Assembly: GCA_031274115.1 (NCBI GenBank)
Contig: JAISQP010000161.1
Coordinates: forward strand, 1-8,731
From: Synergistaceae bacterium
GTDB lineage: Bacteria > Synergistota > Synergistia > Synergistales > Synergistaceae
Direction of reading: 5' to 3'
DNA length: 8,731 nucleotides
The translations under genes and the position numbers were made by a program. Numbering within the stretch: the stretch's first letter is position 1; every line of letters begins with the position of its first letter. Positions 5,954 through 8,731 of the stretch are shown here, piece after piece. Under the pieces are notes generated by a model. That model was not told the origin of the DNA, did no database searches, and saw only the letters and a program-made list of their open reading frames with translations.

Positions 5954-7324
5954 TCATTTTTTTACGTCGTCGCTCCCGGCCGAGGTCTGCTGATTTTTTT
6001 CCGCGTAAGCCCGATTCACGGCGTTCTTCCGCTGTTCGTTCGACATAGAACCGCTCGAATCCATATCCGCCGCCATACTCTCGAATTCCTCCGCGTCCTC
6101 GCTTATCTTCCGCTCCGACTCCGGAGCGGCCGCGGGCGCCATCTCCATGAGATATTTTCCGCGCCGCTTCAACAAAGACGACGCCTCTTCGACCCGTCCT
6201 TCGTCCGCAAGCCGGACGACCTCCTCGCGAATCTCGGCGTTTCTCGCGATCTCCGCCTGAGACGCAATGTCCGCTCTGCGGTTTTTCGCCGCGAGATCGG
6301 CGTTCTTGGTGAAGGAGAGCTTCAGCGGCGCCTCTCTCGTGAAGGTCTTGCCGGTGACCGCGTCGACGAACTCCAGCTTTACGGTCGCGGCGGTCAGACT
6401 CGCGCCGTCCTTCCCGGCCGGCGCCTCGATCTCGAAGAGGGCGTATTTCTCGGCGCCGTAAAGATTGTCTATCTGGACCGAGAGCGACTTTCCACCCAAC
6501 TCCCCGGCGCGTCCAATGACCCGGACGGGAATCGTCTCGCCCTGGCACGTCAGAGTGATCTTCACGCGCTTCGCCGAGAGAGCCGTGGCGTCCTGCATAT
6601 CCCTCGCGAAAATATCGGGAAGCGTGTCTCCCGTCCTCGCGAAGTAGGAATTGCCCCCGCTCTCCGAGGCGAGAGCCGTCATTAAATCCTCGTTATAGTC
6701 GAGACCGAGCCCTATGGTGGTAATCGTCATATCGCGTCCGGACAGGACGCGTCCGAGCTTGGCAAGCTCCCGAGTCGAGGAGGGCCCGATGTTCGCGAGC
6801 CCGTCGGAGAGAAGGACTATCCTCGGCGTATACCCCTCTTTTATGAAGGACTCCAACTGCTCCGCCCCTACCCTCACTCCGTCGTAGAGCGCGGTCGACC
6901 CTCCGGGCGAGACCCCGGATACAATCTTGGAGAAATACCCCCTATCCGCGGCGGATTTCGGCCGCGCCAACACCGCCGCCTCGTGGTCGTAAACCACCAG
7001 CGTCGCGATGTCCCGCCCGTCCAGAAACTCGAACGCCTCGAGCGCTCCTCTTTTCGCAAACTCCATCTTGCGGTCCGACGCCATCGAACCGGACTTGTCC
7101 AGGACGAGCGCGACAGCCATCGGCGCTCTGTTCTTCGGCTTCACGTCGTCAGGCCTGACAAGCGCCCGGATTACGACGCGACGCGCTCGCCCCGCCTCGA
7201 CAACCGGCGAGTCGGCCCCGACCTCCAGCGTTACGGCCGAGTGCGCCGGAGCGCAATAACTCAGTGACAGGAAGACCGTCGCGATGACGGCAGCGCAAAC
7301 TGCAAATTTTGATCCGCGTGACAT
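5954..7324 (-). CDS. Exported VWA-domain protein with intact MIDAS
   Basis: A 456-residue protein. Residues 1-30 are a signal peptide with probable cleavage after AHSA; Cys24 is not in a good lipobox. A short N-terminal strand region (31-66) precedes a von Willebrand factor A domain (about 69-245) with a complete metal-ion-dependent adhesion site: D76-K-S78-G-S80, T144 in 'GGSTALYDG' and D174 in 'LLSDGLAN'. A beta-rich region (about 252-340) and a charged, helical tail (about 341-456) follow, an arrangement reminiscent of bacterial YfbK/'Ca-activated channel homologue' VWA proteins. VWA domains bind protein or other ligands through the metal. The tail contains a second motif-like 'DSSGSM' (422-427). 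The ATG has AGGAGG 8 nt upstream. It is the first gene of the cluster with the histidine kinase and regulator, so a sensing or adhesion role coupled to that kinase is inferred. Confidence 0.9.
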   Translation of the reverse strand: MSRGSKFAVCAAVIATVFLSLSYCAPAHSAVTLEVGADSPVVEAGRARRVVIRALVRPDDVKPKNRAPMAVALVLDKSGSMASDRKMEFAKRGALEAFEFLDGRDIATLVVYDHEAAVLARPKSAADRGYFSKIVSGVSPGGSTALYDGVRVGAEQLESFIKEGYTPRIVLLSDGLANIGPSSTRELAKLGRVLSGRDMTITTIGLGLDYNEDLMTALASESGGNSYFARTGDTLPDIFARDMQDATALSAKRVKITLTCQGETIPVRVIGRAGELGGKSLSVQIDNLYGAEKYALFEIEAPAGKDGASLTAATVKLEFVDAVTGKTFTREAPLKLSFTKNADLAAKNRRADIASQAEIARNAEIREEVVRLADEGRVEEASSLLKRRGKYLMEMAPAAAPESERKISEDAEEFESMAADMDSSGSMSNEQRKNAVNRAYAEKNQQTSAGSDDVKK

Positions 7325-7351
7325 TTCAATCGCCTCCTGCCCCTATGATAT

Positions 7352-7378
7352 AAAAAAAACCGCGATTATTTGTCGCGG
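7352..7378 (-). terminator. Rho-independent terminator (or leader attenuator)
   Basis: On the minus strand CCGCGA, a 7-nt loop and TCGCGG form a perfect 6-bp GC-rich stem, followed directly by eight T residues. It lies about 120 bp after the glyoxalase stop and only 27 bp before the VWA start codon. It most simply ends the glyoxalase transcript, but its position means it could also act in the leader of the VWA operon. Confidence 0.75.
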
Positions 7379-7382
7379 CCTC

Positions 7383-7398
7383 GTCAGAAAAATGTGAC
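7383..7398. promoter_or_regulatory. Short dyad GTCA-N8-TGAC upstream of the VWA operon
   Basis: GTCA (7383-7386) and TGAC (7395-7398) form a small dyad. On the minus strand it is preceded by AT-rich sequence with TAAAAT and TACAAT, possible -10 boxes without convincing -35 partners. It could be an operator for the VWA-kinase-regulator operon. The evidence is position and symmetry only. Confidence 0.2.
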
Positions 7399-7421
7399 AA
7401 AATTGTAAATATTTTACCCAA

Positions 7422-7502
7422 AGGGCCGAAAGCACAGGCAAGCTCCGGGTCGCTTCCCTCGGGCCAAGCTCCCGGTACTGAACCGCCTTGCGCTTTTGCC
7501 CT
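7422..7502. repeat. Long imperfect dyad after the glyoxalase gene
   Basis: AGGGCCGAAAGCACAGGC (7422-7439) pairs imperfectly with the reverse complement of 7485-7502, AGGGCAAAAGCGCAAGGC. Between the arms, CAAGCTCCGGG (7439-7449) is repeated almost exactly as CAAGCTCCCGG (7465-7475), 26 bp on. The right arm includes the glyoxalase stop codon. The whole would fold into a GC-rich cruciform or RNA stem of about 81 nt. There is no T-run beside it, so it is not a classic terminator. It may be a REP-like dispersed intergenic repeat or a 3' RNA stabiliser. Confidence 0.5.
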
Positions 7503-7872
7503 ATCGGCCGCGGCGTGGAGGTATGATCTCCATCCAGTAGCCGTCGGGATCCTCGATAAAATAAATTCCCATATCCGGGTTTTCAAAGCAGATGCAGCCC
7601 ATCTCCTCGTGGAGCTTGTGAACGGCGTCGAAGTCCTCCGCCTCGAACGCGACGTGGGACTCGTTATCGCCGAGATCGTACGGCTCGCTCCTGTCCTTCA
7701 GAAAAGTCAGCTCGAGATTGAAATCGCTGGCGCCGTCCCCCATGAAGACAATCGTGAAATTTTTCTGGTCGTTGCGCCTTATTTCTTTCAAGGAAAGGGC
7801 CTTTTCGTAAAAAGAGACGCTTTTCTCAAGATCCAATACGTTAATGTTGCAGTGCAGAAACCGAATTTTCAT
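7501..7872 (-). CDS. Glyoxalase I-like protein (lactoylglutathione lyase family)
   Basis: A 123-residue single-domain protein of the VOC (vicinal oxygen chelate) superfamily. It begins 'IRFLHCNINVLDLEKSVSFY', the classic first strand-helix of GloA. Comparison with Escherichia coli GloA places the four metal ligands at H7, E54 ('NLELTF'), H73 ('ESHVAF') and E115 ('GYWMEIIP'), all present; 'FIEDPDGYWMEII' is the signature C-terminal motif. Such enzymes isomerise the hemithioacetal of methylglyoxal and a thiol to a thioester for detoxification in the cytoplasm. The thiol in this organism is not evident. Length is close to the family norm of about 125-135. The start is the ATG at 7870-7872 with a modest GGGATGAAG site. 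The terminator downstream separates it from the VWA gene. A related VOC enzyme with another substrate remains possible. Confidence 0.85.
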   Translation of the reverse strand: MKIRFLHCNINVLDLEKSVSFYEKALSLKEIRRNDQKNFTIVFMGDGASDFNLELTFLKDRSEPYDLGDNESHVAFEAEDFDAVHKLHEEMGCICFENPDMGIYFIEDPDGYWMEIIPPRRGR

Positions 7873-7876
7873 TTCT

Positions 7877-7948
7877 TCATCCCGCCTTGACTCCTCTTCT
7901 CAAAAGGTGCTCGATGTTGTAGTATCTCCTGGCGTAGTCATCGCGTTT
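7877..7948 (-). pseudogene. Possible remnant of the 3' end of a lost upstream gene
   Basis: The minus strand directly before the glyoxalase start holds an open frame of 23 codons from 7948 to a TGA at 7877-7879, reading KRDDYARRYYNIEHLL, then RRGVKAG. It has no usable start codon, is preceded by a TAA, and ends 4 nt before the glyoxalase ATG, a spacing typical of an operon partner. The Tyr/Arg/His-rich ending reads like a real protein C-terminus, but I cannot name the family, and a chance open frame is possible. Confidence 0.25.
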
Positions 7949-7975
7949 TTATTTTAGCACATTGGGGGAATCGGT

Positions 7976-8731
7976 ATGGTTTACTCTCGAAGAGGCCTGG
8001 CCCTCTCCGCTATGGCTTTTTTTCTTTTATTCATCGCAACGACGGCGCGCGCAGACGAAAGCGACCCTCTCGACTGCCTCGTCTTGAACGAGGGCGACAG
8101 TCTCAGATTGAACATCGACAACGGCAAAAAGGCGTCTCTTCTTATAAAGGACGGAATTGCGAAGAGAGTTCCGCGCAAGCCGCATATCCCGTTCGACATT
8201 GATAAGAGAATCATTGAGCTCGATATAGACACGCGAGCCCTCTCGGTCAACACTAACGCGCTCCAGATAATGCTTTCCGGCCCGAAAGAAGCAAATGTCT
8301 CAGGCGTAGACGCTGAAAACTGGGGTTCCATGGAGCTGCCGGCGCTTTACCTGGATCGGGACTGCGCCATAGTTATCAACGGAAAGGCCGATTCTTCAGC
8401 TGTCATTCGCGTAAACCCTCTGGCAATGGTGACGATAGACGCGCGAAATTTCAAGACGCCCGAGATAAAAATAGTCGGCAACTTCGAAACCGGCGTGCTA
8501 GCCATGAAGGAGACGAAGATATCTTTCTTCAAAGACAACGTTGCGAGACGGAGCGTCGTCAGCAACGTCTGGTTCGGCGGAAGCTCGACCGCGCCTGCTG
8601 TGCCAAGCGCCGCCGCTCCGGCGCCTCCTGCCTCTACTACTCCCTCAGCCCCGGCAGCCCCGGCCTCTACTCCCCAAGCCCCGGCAGCCCCGCCGGCAGC
8701 CCCCGCCGGCGGCGGAACAGCTGCGGGCGGA
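7976..8731 (+). CDS. Exported protein of unknown function with Pro/Ala-rich tail (partial)
   Basis: An open frame of 252 codons from the ATG at 7976-7978 runs off the window end without a stop. GGGGGA lies about 6 nt upstream. Residues 1-26 form a clear signal peptide (basic MVYSRR, hydrophobic LALSAMAFFLLFI, cleavage after ARA). Residues 27-200 are strand-rich and soluble-looking ('CLVLNEGDSLRLNIDNG', 'RIIELDID', 'CAIVINGKA', 'AMVTIDARNF'), with two cysteines (C34, C130) that could form a disulfide outside the cytoplasm. From about residue 203 it becomes Ala/Pro/Ser/Thr-rich and then Gly-rich, with a repeated 'AP(A)SxPxAPAAP' unit. I do not recognise the family. The tail looks like a flexible linker to a further domain or wall-spanning segment beyond the window. 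It is divergent from the glyoxalase gene; no confident promoter was found in the 103-bp gap. Confidence 0.85.
   Translation, partial: MVYSRRGLALSAMAFFLLFIATTARADESDPLDCLVLNEGDSLRLNIDNGKKASLLIKDGIAKRVPRKPHIPFDIDKRIIELDIDTRALSVNTNALQIMLSGPKEANVSGVDAENWGSMELPALYLDRDCAIVINGKADSSAVIRVNPLAMVTIDARNFKTPEIKIVGNFETGVLAMKETKISFFKDNVARRSVVSNVWFGGSSTAPAVPSAAAPAPPASTTPSAPAAPASTPQAPAAPPAAPAGGGTAAGG
8630..8692 (+). repeat. Tandem imperfect repeat encoding a Pro/Ala linker
   Basis: Two adjacent units, 8630-8662 (33 bp) and 8663-8692 (30 bp), share GCCTCTACT, a variable codon or two, and GCCCCGGCAGCCCCG. A third, degenerate CCGGCAGCCCC follows from 8693. The units differ by one codon in length, so the frame is kept. 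They encode the Ala/Pro-rich segment of the exported protein and could vary in copy number by slippage. Confidence 0.65.

Noticed and set aside
5940..6548. A 202-codon minus-strand frame within the VWA gene
   Set aside because: Arg/Gly-rich alternative frame of the VWA gene with no recognisable features.
7326..7586. An 86-codon minus-strand frame between glyoxalase and VWA
   Set aside because: It starts inside the glyoxalase gene and reads through the dyad and the terminator hairpin, so it is not a plausible gene.
7981..8565. Two minus-strand open frames opposite the exported protein gene
   Set aside because: The plus-strand frame has a signal peptide, ribosome binding site and coherent tail; the opposite frames are shadows.
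8630..8731. Repeats at the right edge considered as a CRISPR array
   Set aside because: The units are adjacent, in frame, without unique spacers, and encode a Pro/Ala linker.

Overview
The window is bacterial chromosomal DNA of about 60% GC, except for a visibly AT-rich first 550-600 bases. It carries eight largely intact genes, one short damaged gene and several remnants or small structured sites. Gene content and protein style (a stand-alone ComEC-like metallo-beta-lactamase-fold hydrolase followed by a DUF3006 protein, small PepSY proteins, and a second hydrolase carrying a GTAGTRFV motif) suggest an anaerobic diderm of the Synergistota type. That assignment is inference from protein style only; no rRNA or marker gene is present.

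Layout, left to right. (1) 1-205: AT-rich DNA with two inverted, related tails (16-42 and 130-156) that look like the ends of two convergent PepSY-type genes. (2) 206-472, minus: a small exported PepSY-domain protein with a good promoter and ribosome binding site but a damaged C-terminus. (3) 643-2434, minus: a three-gene run, transcribed right to left, of an unrecognised 218-residue protein, a membrane-anchored ComEC-like hydrolase and a DUF3006 protein whose start overlaps the hydrolase stop by 4 bp. (4) 2469-3287, plus: a second metallo-beta-lactamase-fold hydrolase, divergent from that run and sharing a very tight start region with it. (5) 3305-7324, minus: a VWA-domain exported protein, a large-sensor histidine kinase and an OmpR/PhoB-type response regulator, in that transcription order, tightly spaced. 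(6) 7352-7502: a rho-independent terminator and a long imperfect dyad. (7) 7501-7872, minus: a glyoxalase I-like protein with all four metal ligands. (8) 7976 to the window end, plus: an exported protein of unknown function running into a Pro/Ala-rich low-complexity tail, cut by the window edge.

How the genes may work together. The VWA-kinase-regulator cluster is the most coherent functional unit. An exported VWA protein with an intact MIDAS site is co-transcribed with a kinase whose roughly 340-residue extracytoplasmic region contains a long Pro/Ala/charged segment, so the VWA protein is a reasonable candidate for a ligand-binding or adhesion-sensing partner of the kinase. This is inference from gene order. 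The hydrolase plus DUF3006 pair is a recurrent pairing in other bacteria, but its substrate is unknown. Nothing in the window is a CRISPR array, tRNA, rRNA or recognisable transposase gene.
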